Notes under the pieces: generated by a model | Told to the model about the DNA's origin: nothing | The model's database searches: none | What the model saw: the letters and a program-made list of their open reading frames with translations, nothing else | Shown here: positions 18,787-27,018 of the stretch, piece by piece | Layout: each line of letters begins with the position of its first letter | Position numbering within the stretch: position 1 is the first letter of the stretch | Assembly: GCA_900315455.1 (NCBI GenBank) | Contig: OMZE01000013.1 | Span: forward strand, 49,067 to 113,066 | Length of the DNA stretch: 64,000 nt | Direction: 5' to 3' | Source: an uncultured Prevotellaceae bacterium | GTDB taxonomy: Bacteria; Bacteroidota; Bacteroidia; Bacteroidales; Bacteroidaceae | Made by a program: the position numbers and the translations under genes

Positions 18787-19587
18787 ATGAATATGATGAG
18801 CAGACGAAGTTTATGGATGCTGATACCCTTGTTGGTGGCATTCCTGTCGTGTGGCAGGAAGGCGGAGACCAATTTCCAGGAGGTAAAGGTGCAGACAAGA
18901 GATTATGTGGCACAGGGTGATTCCATGTTGTATGGGTTGGCTTGCGAGGGATGCAACGACTCGGTCATCGTGTTGCTGCCCGACTCGGGCGGCGACCCCA
19001 TCTCTTTCGGCATCCTCAATGCCCGTCGCAACCATAAGATTTTCGGACGTCCCTCGGTAGGCGATAAAATAGCGGTCATGGTCAACCCGGAGAGTCCCGG
19101 CGAATTGCTTACTGCCATCAATCTCGAGCAACTGATTGGCACATGGGTGTATATGCAAATGCCTGAAATGCACAAGGGTGGTGAGGGACACCGAAGGGAT
19201 TCGCTCCTCAGACTCCTTACTCCTGAAGAACGCTCGCGGATTATGGCGAAAATCGACTCCTTTATGATTCCTTTGGAATATGGCTATACGATGAAGCGCG
19301 ACTATACGGTGTCGGTGGTGGGAGGTCCTCCGCGGAAGACTTCGCTCGATGAGCAGACTCCTGTCATCTATCCCAGTATACAGCGCTACAAGGAGTGGCA
19401 TGTCTTCAATGGCAGGATTATCTTCTCGTATGGCGGATTGAAAGTCAACAACATGAACGCCGGAAATACCGAACTGCGACATGATACGGTATCACTGGTT
19501 CTCCTGCGTCGCGACACGATGGCACTGCAGTTTGCCGACAGGGTGCAGGGCTTCAAGTTGAAGCCTGATACACTGAAGGAATTCTGA
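18787..19587 (+). CDS. Predicted lipoprotein of unknown function
   Basis: 266 residues. The N-terminus SRRSLWMLIPLLVAFLSCGR is a lipoprotein signal with the lipobox Cys near residue 22. The mature part starts with a small domain of about 130 residues (GDSMLYGLACEGCNDSVIVLLP, then a GDKIAVMVNPE beta-barrel-like section), which could be an OB-like fold. No family was recognised. It is monocistronic: divergent from the OadA-like gene and convergent with queF (4 bases apart). Confidence 0.7.
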   Translation: MNMMSRRSLWMLIPLLVAFLSCGRKAETNFQEVKVQTRDYVAQGDSMLYGLACEGCNDSVIVLLPDSGGDPISFGILNARRNHKIFGRPSVGDKIAVMVNPESPGELLTAINLEQLIGTWVYMQMPEMHKGGEGHRRDSLLRLLTPEERSRIMAKIDSFMIPLEYGYTMKRDYTVSVVGGPPRKTSLDEQTPVIYPSIQRYKEWHVFNGRIIFSYGGLKVNNMNAGNTELRHDTVSLVLLRRDTMALQFADRVQGFKLKPDTLKEF

Positions 19588-19591
19588 TTTT

Positions 19592-20053
19592 TCAGTAAGG
19601 GTATTTCGACAGCCGCTCCACAGCCAACTGCTCATATTTCGTGCCCGGGCGGCCATAGTTGGCATAGGGGTGGATGCTGATGCCGCCACGGGGAGTGAAC
19701 AGTCCGGTCACTTCAATGTATTTCGGGTCCATCAGTTTCACCAGGTCTTTCATGATGATATTCACGCAGTCTTCATGAAAGTCGCCATGATTGCGGAAAC
19801 TGAAGAGGTAGAGTTTCAGGCTCTTGCTCTCCACCATGCGCTGGTCGGGTATATAACTGATGACGATTTCGGCGAAGTCGGGCTGGCCCGTGATGGGGCA
19901 CAGCGAGGTGAACTCCGGACAGTTGAACCTTACCCAATAGTCGTTGTTGGGGTGTTTGTTGTCGAAGGTTTCCAACACTTCGGGGCTATAGTCGGTGGCA
20001 TATTTCGTGGCATTTCCCAGCGACTTCAAATCTTCTCTTTTTCTTTCTTCCAT
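19592..20053 (-). CDS. queF: NADPH-dependent preQ0 reductase (7-cyano-7-deazaguanine reductase)
   Basis: 153 residues, the short type I QueF that reduces preQ0 to preQ1 in queuosine synthesis. The catalytic Cys52 ([14 protein letters not shown]) and Asp59 are present, and the QueF motif [16 protein letters not shown] follows near residue 74. GTP-cyclohydrolase-like fold, cytoplasmic. It lies 32 bases downstream of the queuosine-precursor transporter, sharing its transcript and riboswitch. Confidence 0.95.
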   Translation of the reverse strand: MEERKREDLKSLGNATKYATDYSPEVLETFDNKHPNNDYWVRFNCPEFTSLCPITGQPDFAEIVISYIPDQRMVESKSLKLYLFSFRNHGDFHEDCVNIIMKDLVKLMDPKYIEVTGLFTPRGGISIHPYANYGRPGTKYEQLAVERLSKYPY

Positions 20054-20085
20054 ATTGCTGTATCGTATTCGAGACCTTAATCATC

Positions 20086-20775
20086 TTATATGTTGAGCAC
20101 CTTGAGCACATCATAGTTGATGCCCTCGTCGTAAACATCTTCTCCCTCGTGACTCTTCACCTTGTTCACCACACGGATGGTGACGGGCAACACCACTATC
20201 TCATAGGCGGTCTTGAGCACTACCTGCCAGAACATCAGCATGGGTAGTTCGGCAGTGGGGATGACGCCATAGAAGGCGATAGGGAAAAATATCAGCGAGT
20301 CGGCACTCTCGCCAAACAGTGTGCTGAGGACGGCACGAAGGGAGAAATGCTTGCCCTTTGACGAAATCTTCATGCGGCTCATCACGTAGGCATTGATGAA
20401 ACTGCCTACCAGGAAGGCGAGGAACGATGCGAAGGCAATGCGGGGGGCAAGACCGAAGATGGCATGAAACCCTTCTTGGTTGTTCCAATAAGGTGCACCG
20501 GGAATGAGGTCGCAAATGCCACATGCCAGCACGAAGAAGAAGTTCATCATGAAACCGGTCCATATCAGAAGACGCGCCTTACGGTATCCCCATACCTCGC
20601 ACACGCAGTCGTTGATGATGTATGATATTGGGAAAATCAGCAGGCCGCCGGTCACATTGATGGGACCCAGCGCGATTTGCTTTGTTCCTAACAGGTTTGC
20701 CGTAATCAGGCATACCGTGAAGAGCATGCTGAAAAGCAAAAACAGCACGCTCACGCTTTTCTCATTTCTTCTCAT
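20086..20775 (-). CDS. Queuosine precursor transporter (YhhQ / VUT family)
   Basis: 229 residues, about 6-7 membrane helices. Family segments are visible: VLFLLFSMLFTVCLITANLLGTKQI, GGLLIFPISYIINDCVCEVWGY, FASFLAFLVGSFINAYVMSR, and LSTLFGESADSLIFFPIAF. It imports queuosine precursors such as preQ0/preQ1. The ATG at 20775 was chosen instead of the in-frame ATG at 20829 because the candidate preQ1 riboswitch occupies 20779-20808 and because homologues begin shortly before the first helix. Confidence 0.9.
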   Translation of the reverse strand: MRRNEKSVSVLFLLFSMLFTVCLITANLLGTKQIALGPINVTGGLLIFPISYIINDCVCEVWGYRKARLLIWTGFMMNFFFVLACGICDLIPGAPYWNNQEGFHAIFGLAPRIAFASFLAFLVGSFINAYVMSRMKISSKGKHFSLRAVLSTLFGESADSLIFFPIAFYGVIPTAELPMLMFWQVVLKTAYEIVVLPVTIRVVNKVKSHEGEDVYDEGINYDVLKVLNI

Positions 20776-20778
20776 TGT

Positions 20779-20808
20779 CTTGTTTTTTAAGAGGTTGCAA
20801 GCACTCTG
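20779..20808 (-). promoter_or_regulatory. Candidate preQ1-I riboswitch
   Basis: Reading the minus strand, AGAG (20807-20804) pairs with CTCT (20793-20790) as P1. The loop TGCTTGCAACC contains CTTG (20801-20798), which pairs with CAAG (20782-20779) across an A-rich tail TTAAAAAA, giving the H-type pseudoknot of preQ1-I aptamers. The C after CTTG (20797) is at the position of the ligand-pairing cytosine. The aptamer ends 3 bases before the ATG, so it should act on translation initiation. Confidence 0.7.
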
Positions 20809-20857
20809 TTCACGGCGAAAGGCTGGCATTTCCAGTCTGCTTTCGTTTTGGGGAGTG

Positions 20858-20865
20858 CAAAGGTA
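20858..20865 (-). promoter_or_regulatory. -7 element of the transporter-queF operon
   Basis: TACCTTTG on the minus strand; predicted transcript start near 20851, leaving a leader of about 75 nt that contains the riboswitch. Confidence 0.65.
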
Positions 20866-20945
20866 GCGCTAATATTTGAATTTTGGAAAAATCGAAGGAT
20901 TTTTTTTCTTGTGACGGGAGGATGACACAAAAAAAAGACCTATCA

Positions 20946-20977
20946 TTTGGCATTTTGTGTAAAAACGTCTACCTTTG
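20946..20977 (+). promoter_or_regulatory. Promoter of the DUF3237 gene
   Basis: TTTG (20946-20949), 20-base spacer, TACCTTTG (20970-20977). Full consensus. Confidence 0.8.
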
Positions 20978-21020
20978 ACGAATATCTTTGAAAAGACTAA
21001 CTTATAATCAAAAACCTACA

Positions 21021-21533
21021 ATGATGAAGAAATTATTATTTGCTCTCTTGCTCTTGGCTTTCACCATGAATGCCGCTGCACAGTCCGACACACCTGAAGC
21101 GCCGCAACTGGAGTTTGCCTTGCAACTGAAGGTGACTCTTGGCGAGGCCTTTGCCATCGAGAACACACAACATGGCCGGCGCACCGTCATTCCCATCACG
21201 GGTGGCACCTTCGAGGGACCGGGAATCAAGGGCACCATTGTCAATGGTGGTGCCGACTATCAACTGGCCAATGCCAATGGGCGTTCAGAGATAGAGGCCA
21301 TCTACTGCATCAAGACCGATGATGGTGTGTATATTCATGTGCGCAACCGGGGCATTATTACAGGAGGGAAGGATGCCGATGGCAAACCCTCATTCTATTT
21401 CAGGTGCGCACCGCAGTTCGAGGCACCTGCCGACAGCAAATACGGCTGGCTCAACAACTCACTCTTCCTCTGTGCCCCAGGGTTCTCGCCAGGGTTCCAG
21501 GGCATCGTGCTCAACGTATGGAGGGTGAAGTGA
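21021..21533 (+). CDS. Exported DUF3237 domain protein
   Basis: 170 residues. A signal peptide (MKKLLFALLLLAFTMNAAAQ) precedes a DUF3237-like beta-barrel (PQLEFALQLKVTLGE, GRRTVIPITGGTFEGPGIKGTIVNGGADYQ, RFxS-type end FQGIVLNVWRVK). Function of the family is unknown. The ATG at 21021 fits the promoter and signal peptide better than the one at 20988, which would precede or overlap the transcript start. Confidence 0.85.
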   Translation: MMKKLLFALLLLAFTMNAAAQSDTPEAPQLEFALQLKVTLGEAFAIENTQHGRRTVIPITGGTFEGPGIKGTIVNGGADYQLANANGRSEIEAIYCIKTDDGVYIHVRNRGIITGGKDADGKPSFYFRCAPQFEAPADSKYGWLNNSLFLCAPGFSPGFQGIVLNVWRVK

Positions 21534-21556
21534 CCGCATCTATATCCTCACAACAA

Positions 21557-21593
21557 ACACAGGGACACAGAAGATAACTCTGTGTCCCTGTGT
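21557..21593. terminator. Bidirectional terminator
   Basis: A perfect 15-bp stem (21557-21571 with 21579-21593) between the convergent DUF3237 and DUF3332 genes. T-tracts are weak on both sides. Confidence 0.65.
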
Positions 21594-21619
21594 GGATTAT
21601 AGATGTGATAAAAGATAGG

Positions 21620-22174
21620 TTATCTCTTAGCGAGCGACCAACCTTGAGTAGCGGCCATGCGTGCCTCGTATACGCCTTGCTCATTGAGAGAGAAGTCGCG
21701 GCTGGCACCGTTCACCTTCATCTTGATGCTCTTGCCATCCTCGTTAAACTGGAACAGTTCCTGGGTCACGCCATTCTGGCTGATATACCAACTGTTGCTC
21801 TTCTTGTGATAGGTGAGCAAGGTTACTTCACCTGTGGGAGAGGTAATCTGGTAGCCGTTCTTCAGTGTCGTCACGGCATAGAGCAGACCATCCTGGCCGG
21901 TGATGTTCTGGGTCTTCCCGATGTTGGAGGCTACGGGGTTGTCGCCAGTCCAGAATTCGATGGTATTGAGAACCACAGAGTCGATGAACAGGGTGATGCT
22001 ACCCACGATGGGCATGAGGAAGAAGCCCACAATGGCGTTGATAAACTTGTTGTCGGTCATCTCTCTCTGCCATTCAGCATATTTGTTGAACAGGCTGAAG
22101 GAACCGATACACGAACTGAAAAGGCAGCTGCCAGCCAAGAGGGCAACCACTACTCGCAATTGAAACTTTTTCAT
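21620..22174 (-). CDS. DUF3332 lipoprotein
   Basis: 184 residues. A lipoprotein signal (LLAGSCLFSSC, Cys22) is followed by SFSLFNKYAEWQREMTDNKFINAIVGF, a hydrophobic segment and a small beta-rich C-terminal part. This matches the DUF3332 family of small bacterial lipoproteins. Function unknown. It has a -7 box TATCTTTG on the minus strand at 22287-22280. Confidence 0.8.
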   Translation of the reverse strand: MKKFQLRVVVALLAGSCLFSSCIGSFSLFNKYAEWQREMTDNKFINAIVGFFLMPIVGSITLFIDSVVLNTIEFWTGDNPVASNIGKTQNITGQDGLLYAVTTLKNGYQITSPTGEVTLLTYHKKSNSWYISQNGVTQELFQFNEDGKSIKMKVNGASRDFSLNEQGVYEARMAATQGWSLAKR

Positions 22175-22279
22175 TTTTCCTGTTTTGGTTAATAAATGGT
22201 GATTTGATACATTTCTTCATTACGTCGTAACGATGAATTGTCTGAATTTTCTAATGTCAGTTGCATCGTTATTCAGCGA

Positions 22280-22287
22280 CAAAGATA
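22280..22287 (-). promoter_or_regulatory. -7 element of the DUF3332 gene
   Basis: TATCTTTG on the minus strand about 105 bases before the start codon; no good -33. Confidence 0.5.
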
Positions 22288-22393
22288 ATGATTTTTTCTT
22301 TTATCCGGCCTTATTTTAGTGTCAAATTGTTGTATTGTCACTGAAAATCGAGAAAAACTATTGCTCTATTCATGACATTTCGGATAATTTGTC

Positions 22394-22401
22394 TATTTTT
22401 G
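22394..22401 (+). promoter_or_regulatory. -7 element of the thioredoxin-like gene
   Basis: TATTTTTG about 70 bases before the ATG at 22472; no clear TTTG -33. Confidence 0.5.
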
Positions 22402-22471
22402 CTCTTGAAAGCAAAGGCATTCCATGTTATGGCACGTTCTTTGCCGTTTTGAAATAAAAAGCGATAATACA

Positions 22472-23524
22472 ATGAGAAAGATAATCATAACCATGCTCAT
22501 GGTGCTCATTGCTGCAGTAACCCAGGCACAGGTGAAGATGCAGGTCAGTGGCGTCTGTAGGGCAAGTATCGATACGATACGGATCTTCAACTATGCCACA
22601 CAGAAGGTTGTCGACAAGGTGAAGACCAGCAACGGAAAGTTCACCTTTCAACTTGAGGGAGCCTCTCAGCAGGTCTTCGCCGTGGGCGTATCCTCCAACA
22701 TGATGCCGTTTTTCTGCGACGGCACCGACATCAGCGTGGATCTGACGAAACACCTGCTCACGGGGTCGTCTATCAACGAGATGCTCTGCCAGTGTGAAGC
22801 CCTGCTCGACAGTATCGATGACGATGTGCGCGGCCAACTCATGTCGCTGGCCATGGAGGGTGGCGACCAGGACACGATAGAGGAAAAGGCAGATAAACTG
22901 TTGGATAAGAGACGTACAGGTAAGTTGGCAGTGCTCGAGCAATACCGTGCCACGTTGGTGCCGGTGGTCTATTTGCCTAAGATGTGCAGGGATATGAGTG
23001 TAGAGCAGATTGCCCATTGGCTCAACCCCGAAACACCTTATTATAATCATCCCAACATGCAGCCCATGAAACGCTATGCCGCCAACCTCGAGAAGAAGAG
23101 TGTGGGAAGGATGTTCGTCGACCTCACCATGGAAGACCTCGACGGCCGTTCACACAGTCTGAGCGAGTGGTGCGGCAAAGGGAATTATGTGCTGGTAGAC
23201 TTTTGGGCGAGTTGGTGCGGGCCATGTCGCCGCGAGATGCCCAATGTGGTGGCCGGTTACGTGAAATACCATCCTAAAGGCTTTGAAGTCATTGGCGTGT
23301 CGTTCGACGACAAGAAGAATGCTTGGTCTGCCGCCATCAAGCAATTGGGGATGGACTGGATACAGATTTCCGACTTGAAGGGGTGGCAGAGTGCCGCTGC
23401 AGAGGCTTATGGCGTGGATGCTATCCCGTCGAACGTGCTCCTCGACCCGGAGGGGCGCATCGTGGCCAGCGACCTGCGCGGAGCCGCTTTAGAACAAAAA
23501 CTCCAGGAAATCTACGGATTCTGA
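22472..23524 (+). CDS. Exported TlpA/ResA-like thioredoxin-fold protein with DUF4369-like N-terminus
   Basis: 350 residues. A signal peptide ends at about residue 20 (AVTQAQ). Residues 25-110 are a beta-rich DUF4369-like domain, then a helical stretch, and residues 212-350 are a thioredoxin domain with WCGPC at 248-252 and a cis-Pro region AIPSNVLLDPEGRIV. Such proteins are periplasmic disulfide reductases or stress proteins in Bacteroidota. The ATG at 22424 is rejected because it gives no signal peptide at the N-terminus. Confidence 0.87.
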   Translation: MRKIIITMLMVLIAAVTQAQVKMQVSGVCRASIDTIRIFNYATQKVVDKVKTSNGKFTFQLEGASQQVFAVGVSSNMMPFFCDGTDISVDLTKHLLTGSSINEMLCQCEALLDSIDDDVRGQLMSLAMEGGDQDTIEEKADKLLDKRRTGKLAVLEQYRATLVPVVYLPKMCRDMSVEQIAHWLNPETPYYNHPNMQPMKRYAANLEKKSVGRMFVDLTMEDLDGRSHSLSEWCGKGNYVLVDFWASWCGPCRREMPNVVAGYVKYHPKGFEVIGVSFDDKKNAWSAAIKQLGMDWIQISDLKGWQSAAAEAYGVDAIPSNVLLDPEGRIVASDLRGAALEQKLQEIYGF

Positions 23525-23525
23525 T

Positions 23526-23601
23526 AGATTTGAGATTTGAGATTTAAGATTTGAGATTTGAGATTTGAGATTTAAGATTTGAGATTTGAGATTTGAGATT
23601 T
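23526..23601. repeat. Heptanucleotide tandem repeat (AGATTTG/AGATTTA)
   Basis: About 11 copies of a 7-base unit, mostly GAGATTT with occasional TAAGATTT variants, beginning 2 bases after a stop codon and upstream of a hairpin terminator. Confidence 0.95.
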
Positions 23602-23640
23602 CAGCCGAATGTCGGCAGCATCTTCATGTATAATATCAAT

Positions 23641-23679
23641 ACAGAAACACAGAGTTTTTATTTTTCTCTGTGTCTCTGT
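23641..23679. terminator. Hairpin terminator between convergent genes
   Basis: A 14-bp stem with one mismatch (23641-23654 with 23666-23679) and a T-rich loop. Repeats of CTCTGTG continue to 23690. Confidence 0.6.
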
Positions 23680-23719
23680 ATCTCTGTGTTGATATTGATA
23701 TGCCCTTTTATCTTCCTTA

Positions 23720-24655
23720 TCAAATCACATTGCTGATGAGCCATGCCATATAGCCCGTAAAGATCAAGGTAAGCAGAGCGCCCTCCCAGCGTTCCACGGT
23801 GAATTTCGTGTAAGAGAAGAACCAGAGCAAGGCAATACCGATGGTCATCACTGCCAGGTCGATGGGAGTAATGCCCTCTATCTGCATCGGACAAATCAGT
23901 CCGGTGACGCCCACAATCATCAGGGTGTTGAACACATTGCTGCCGATGACGTTGCCGATGGCGATGGCACTCTGTCCCTTACGAGCTGCCACGACACTCG
24001 TCGCCAACTCAGGCAGAGAGGTGCCTCCCGCCACAATGGTGAGACCGATGACACCTTCCGACACATGGAGTTCCTGAGCCACCTTCGTAGCGGCATCCAC
24101 AAAGAGGTTACTGCCGAAAATCAGGCATGCCATTCCTAAAAGTACCAAACCCACCGCTACGATAGGCTTGTAGTCTTTTTTCTCTCCCTCTTCTTGCTCT
24201 ACCTCGCCTTTCTTGGCAGCCCTCAGTGTATAAATCATGAAGGCGATGATGCCAATGGTGAGAATCAGCGCGTCGAAACGCGAGATGTCGTGGTCGAGGC
24301 ACATGGCCGACAATATGATGGCGGAAAACACTGCCCAGGGAATGTCTTTCTTCACCGTGGAGCGCGAGATAATCATCGGGGCCACAAGGGCTGCCACACC
24401 CACGATGAGCAGCACGTTGAAGATGTTGCTGCCCACCACGTTGCCCACAGCCAGGTCGGGGGTGCCTTTAAGCGCTGATACCAGACTGACGCAGAACTCG
24501 GGCATCGAGGTGCCCATGGCCACGATGGTGAGTCCGATGACTATTTGTGGGATATTCAGGCGTTGGGCGATGCTCACGGCACCGTCGGTCATGCGGTCGG
24601 CGCCCCATAGCACGAGGAATACGCCCGCGATAATAAAAAGGATGTTGAGTATCAT
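23720..24655 (-). CDS. Calcium/sodium antiporter (CaCA family, YrbG-like)
   Basis: 311 residues, about 10 membrane helices with the two inverted alpha repeats of the family: GTSMPEFCVSLVSA with GNVVGSNIFN, and GGTSLPELATSVVAA with GNVIGSNVFN. A short charged loop (KKGEVEQEEGEKKD) separates the halves. It exchanges Na+ for Ca2+ at the inner membrane. The start lies 2 bases after the stop of the msrC gene, so they are co-transcribed. Confidence 0.93.
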   Translation of the reverse strand: MILNILFIIAGVFLVLWGADRMTDGAVSIAQRLNIPQIVIGLTIVAMGTSMPEFCVSLVSALKGTPDLAVGNVVGSNIFNVLLIVGVAALVAPMIISRSTVKKDIPWAVFSAIILSAMCLDHDISRFDALILTIGIIAFMIYTLRAAKKGEVEQEEGEKKDYKPIVAVGLVLLGMACLIFGSNLFVDAATKVAQELHVSEGVIGLTIVAGGTSLPELATSVVAARKGQSAIAIGNVIGSNVFNTLMIVGVTGLICPMQIEGITPIDLAVMTIGIALLWFFSYTKFTVERWEGALLTLIFTGYMAWLISNVI

Positions 24656-24657
24656 GT

Positions 24658-25176
24658 TTATTTGTTGTTGTCAGAATTGAATAGGGGAGCGAGCAATTGG
24701 CAGATGGCTTCAAGTCCTTGTCGGTCGTTGTCATCAAAGGCGGCAAGGTCGGTGGAGTCGATGTCGAGCACACCCACGATGGTGCCGTTGTTGTCGTGCA
24801 GGGGAACTACGATCTCCGACCGTGAGAGCGACGAACAGGCGATATGTCCGGGAAACTCCTCCACATCGTCTACGATGATGGTCTTTCCTTGTGCCCATGT
24901 TGTGCCGCACACACCGCGCCCGTAGCCTATTCTGAAGCAGGCTACCGTGCCTTGGAATGGACCGAGTGTCAATTCCTTGCCCTCTACCAGATAGAACCCC
25001 ACCCAGAAGAAACGCTCGCCGAATGCCGTACGCAGTGCGGCAGTTAGGTTGGCTAACACGCCCATGGTGTTGTGCTCGTCGGCTATCAGACTGGCAATTT
25101 GCGGTATCAGTGCCGCATACAGTTCTTCCCGTGATGAAGGGTTGTTGTATAGATGTTGTTGGCTCTCGTTGTCCAT
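24658..25176 (-). CDS. msrC: Free methionine-(R)-sulfoxide reductase (GAF domain)
   Basis: 172 residues, a single GAF domain. The three cysteines of the fRMsr family are present: VACFRIGYGRGVCG and HIACSSLSRSEIVVPL, with the DIDST motif (GVLDIDSTDLAAFD). It reduces free methionine-R-sulfoxide. Transcribed from a promoter-cassette array upstream and followed closely by the antiporter gene. Confidence 0.9.
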   Translation of the reverse strand: MDNESQQHLYNNPSSREELYAALIPQIASLIADEHNTMGVLANLTAALRTAFGERFFWVGFYLVEGKELTLGPFQGTVACFRIGYGRGVCGTTWAQGKTIIVDDVEEFPGHIACSSLSRSEIVVPLHDNNGTIVGVLDIDSTDLAAFDDNDRQGLEAICQLLAPLFNSDNNK

Positions 25177-25216
25177 AACAGAATTGCTGTAGATGATGAA
25201 ACTGAGAATATGGCTG

Positions 25217-25410
25217 CAAAGGTACGATTAAGCGAGTGGAAAGCAAAAAAAATCGAAGAATTTTTTGCTTTCCCGAGCGTGAGTACCTTCGACCGTAGGT
25301 CAAAGTTCGATTAAGCGAGCGAAAAACCAAAATGTTTTTGGTTTTTCCGAGCGTGAGTACCTTCGCCGCGAAGCGGCAAAGTTCGATTAAGCGAGCGAAA
25401 AACCAGATAA
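25217..25410 (-). repeat. Promoter-cassette array upstream of msrC, partly decayed
   Basis: Three units on the minus strand. The one nearest the gene is intact: TTTG (25247-25244), 19-base spacer, TACCTTTG (25224-25217). The other two carry GAACTTTG in place of the -7 box (25301-25308 and 25377-25384) but keep the CGCTCGCTTAATCG flank. Units are joined by inverted repeats such as CCGCTTCGCGG. The 25177-25577 gap otherwise has only the trpB promoter. Confidence 0.8.
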
Positions 25411-25516
25411 TTTGGGCTTGCTCCTAACGTGCTGACTCCTTCTTCGATGAAAAATAATCATCAAATGATGACGAAATGGAAAAATATGTCATTTTTCGGC
25501 AATATTTTCCCGTCAT

Positions 25517-25551
25517 TTTGTCACGAATTAGGGCGGAATTGAGTAATTTTG
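25517..25551 (+). promoter_or_regulatory. Promoter of trpB2
   Basis: TTTG (25517-25520) and TAATTTTG (25544-25551) with a 23-base spacer, slightly long. Confidence 0.6.
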
Positions 25552-25577
25552 CAACCGAATTTTTTTATCCAAGAATC

Positions 25578-26942
25578 ATGAGCAAACAGAAAAGATTTAT
25601 CCTTCAAGAGAACGAGATTCCGACCCAGTGGTACAACATCCAGGCCGAGATGCCCAATAAGCCACTTCCGCCCCTCAATCCTGCCACTAAGGAGCCGTTG
25701 ACGGCCGAAGACCTCGCCCACATCTTCAGTTATGAATGTTCGAAACAAGAACTCGATAGCGAGCACGCGTGGATAGACATCCCCGAGCCTGTGCTCGATA
25801 TGTATAAATATTACCGTTCCACACCACTCGTACGTGCCTATGCCCTCGAAGAGGCTCTCGGCACGCCCGCACATATCTATTTCAAGAACGAGAGTGTCAA
25901 TCCCCTCGGCTCCCACAAAATCAACTCCGCGCTGCCGCAGTGCTATTACTGCAAGCAGGAGGGCACTACCAACGTCACCACAGAGACGGGTGCCGGCCAG
26001 TGGGGCGCCGCTCTGAGTTATGCCGCCAGGGTCTTCGGTCTGGAAACCGCTGTCTATCAGGTGAAACTCACCATGCAGCAGAAACCTTATCGCTCGCTCA
26101 TCATGCGCACCTTTGGCGCTACGGTAGAGGGCTCTCCGTCGATGTCGACGCGTGCCGGAAAAGACATCATCACCCGCGACCCCATGCATTCGGGTTCGCT
26201 CGGCACCGCCATCTCCGAGGCTGTGGAACTGGCCACCACCACACCCAACTGTAAATACACGCTGGGTTCGGTACTCAACCATGTGTCGCTCCATCAGAGC
26301 ATCATCGGTCTGGAGGCAGAGAAGCAGATGGAAATGGCTGGCGAATATCCCGACACCGTCATCGCCTGCTTCGGTGGAGGTTCCAACTTCGGCGGTCTCG
26401 CCTTCCCCTTCATGCGCCACGTGTTCTCCGGCAAGAAAAATACGGAGTTCATTGCCGCCGAACCTGCAAGTTGTCCGAAACTCACCCGTGGTGTCTTCGA
26501 CTATGACTTCGGAGATGAGGCTGGCTACACACCACTCCTCCCGATGTTCACCCTCGGACACGACTTCAAGCCTGCCAACATCCATGCAGGAGGCCTGCGC
26601 TACCATGGTGCCGGTATGATTGTGAGTCAGTTGCTGAAAGACGGTTTCATGCGTGGTGTAGATATCCCACAACTCGAGACCTTTGAGTCGGGTATTCTCT
26701 TCAGCCGCACCGAGGGCATCATTCCCGCCCCGGAGAGTTGCCACGCCATCGCTGCCACCATCCGCGAGGCCCTCAAGTGCAAGGAGACGGGCGAGAGCAA
26801 GGTGATACTCTTCAACCTCAGTGGTCATGGTCTCATCGACATGCCTTCTTACGACCAGTACATTAACGGCGACCTGCGCAACTACACGCTCACCGACGAA
26901 GACCTGGCCAAGAGCATGGCAAATCTGCCACATCTCATCTAA
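25578..26942 (+). CDS. trpB: TrpB2-type tryptophan synthase beta chain
   Basis: 454 residues, longer than TrpB1 and typical of TrpB2. PLP Lys114 in GSHKINSA, the ETGAGQWG loop and the phosphate-binding GGGSNF are visible. It condenses indole with serine to tryptophan; the TrpB2 type usually works without a strongly bound TrpA. No other trp genes are adjacent. The ATG at 25578 follows a consensus -7; the frame upstream to 25476 crosses the promoter. Confidence 0.92.
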   Translation: MSKQKRFILQENEIPTQWYNIQAEMPNKPLPPLNPATKEPLTAEDLAHIFSYECSKQELDSEHAWIDIPEPVLDMYKYYRSTPLVRAYALEEALGTPAHIYFKNESVNPLGSHKINSALPQCYYCKQEGTTNVTTETGAGQWGAALSYAARVFGLETAVYQVKLTMQQKPYRSLIMRTFGATVEGSPSMSTRAGKDIITRDPMHSGSLGTAISEAVELATTTPNCKYTLGSVLNHVSLHQSIIGLEAEKQMEMAGEYPDTVIACFGGGSNFGGLAFPFMRHVFSGKKNTEFIAAEPASCPKLTRGVFDYDFGDEAGYTPLLPMFTLGHDFKPANIHAGGLRYHGAGMIVSQLLKDGFMRGVDIPQLETFESGILFSRTEGIIPAPESCHAIAATIREALKCKETGESKVILFNLSGHGLIDMPSYDQYINGDLRNYTLTDEDLAKSMANLPHLI

Positions 26943-27018
26943 TCGTATGGAAAGGGATGAGAGATAACCGGTCATACCAGATATATCCCTTTAACTCCCC
27001 TTCCATTCCCTTCAAATA

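Noticed and set aside
20776-20829. Upstream ATG for the queuosine transporter
   Set aside because: It would translate the riboswitch candidate and does not match the family's N-terminus.
23526-23601. CRISPR-like array
   Set aside because: Units are 7 bases with no spacers; a simple tandem repeat.
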